The notes under the pieces: model-generated
What the model was told of the DNA's origin: nothing
The model's input: only the letters and a program-made list of their open reading frames with translations
Databases searched by the model: none
Program-made: the position numbers and the translations under genes
Assembly: GCF_000952685.1 (NCBI RefSeq)
Contig: NZ_JYHV01000029.1
Coordinates: 62,001 to 126,000 of the forward strand
Reading direction: 5' to 3'
DNA length: 64,000 bases
Source: Stutzerimonas stutzeri
GTDB lineage: Bacteria; Pseudomonadota; Gammaproteobacteria; Pseudomonadales; Pseudomonadaceae
In this document: piece by piece, positions 63,965-64,000 of the stretch
How the letters are laid out: each line of letters starts with the position of its first letter
Position numbering within the stretch: the first letter of the stretch is position 1

Positions 63965-64000
63965 CTATATCGCATAGACGTGACCGTTGGCCTCCAGCAA
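63965..64000 (-). CDS. Possible C-terminal end of a leftward gene (truncated by window edge)
   Basis: Reading leftward from the edge gives LLEANGHVYAI and a TAG stop, with ordinary codon use. Only eleven codons are visible, so neither the gene nor its identity can be confirmed. Confidence 0.3.
   Translation of the reverse strand: MLEANGHVYAI

Overview
The window is GC-rich, densely packed chromosomal DNA from a gamma-proteobacterium of the Pseudomonas lineage. The best guess is the Stutzerimonas (Pseudomonas stutzeri) group. Reasons: the rsmJ/tsaB/adk/ppc/lipoprotein/OmpA-lipoprotein order recalls the P. aeruginosa region around adk-ppc-lptF; the glpF-glpK-glpR-glpD order is the pseudomonad one; many products match Pseudomonas families (BdlA-like receptor, SUV3-like helicase, DUF3649/PepSY/DUF3325 cassette); and REP elements of the TGTGGGAGC...GCGAA type are present. 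The genus call is inference. No rRNA, tRNA, CRISPR array or insertion sequence was seen.

Layout. 1-1.9 kb: two tiny proteins and a divergent XRE repressor / BRO-N-like antirepressor pair, probably a phage relic. 1.9-12.1 kb: a secreted CAP-domain protein, then an iron-uptake district with a PfeRS-type two-component system, a CirA-like TonB-dependent receptor, a DUF3649-PepSY-DUF3325 membrane cassette and a second, FhuE/FoxA-like receptor; Fur-box-like sites lie before three units. 12.4-26 kb: rlhA (23S rRNA hydroxylation), a PheC-like periplasmic enzyme, a short RlpA, a BdlA-like soluble chemoreceptor, SotB, an SDR pseudogene, a dienelactone hydrolase, DUF72, an acyltransferase and two tandem class-A-beta-lactamase-fold hydrolases. 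26-30.4 kb: SUV3-like RNA helicase, a 2TM K+ channel with an RCK domain, and a DUF1810 protein.

30.8-36.1 kb is the glycerol/G3P regulon (facilitator, kinase, repressor, dehydrogenase) with GlpR-like half-sites before glpF and glpD. 36.3-39.7 kb is a phosphate module: Na+/Pi symporter, coiled-coil protein, stand-alone PstS-like binding protein and convergent PPK2. 39.8-46.5 kb carries parvulin, a PilJ-N-type pseudogene, a STAS protein, a second CAP paralogue, a TauE/SafE permease, a 28-residue membrane peptide, DUF3597, an inositol-monophosphatase-like enzyme, DUF2789 and an HPF/RaiA protein. 46.9-56.4 kb is the conserved block rsmJ, extensin-like, DUF72, hypothetical, tsaB, adk, ppc, then a ppc-divergent gene and a DUF4398-OmpA lipoprotein pair. 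57-58.6 kb encodes an acyl-CoA ligase.

The most notable locus is 58.76-62.0 kb: an 813-residue multidomain peptidoglycan hydrolase without signal peptide (M23-like fold with SH3 insertion, EF-hand, CxxC, GH19-like lysozyme) whose ATGA stop overlaps the start of a secreted SH3-like protein. This looks like an antibacterial effector-immunity pair of the type VI secretion kind. Its 3' toxin half and the partner gene are clearly less GC-rich than the 5' half, suggesting module exchange. A tandem array of paired REP elements (about 164-bp period) separates it from a ghrA-like dehydrogenase at the right edge.
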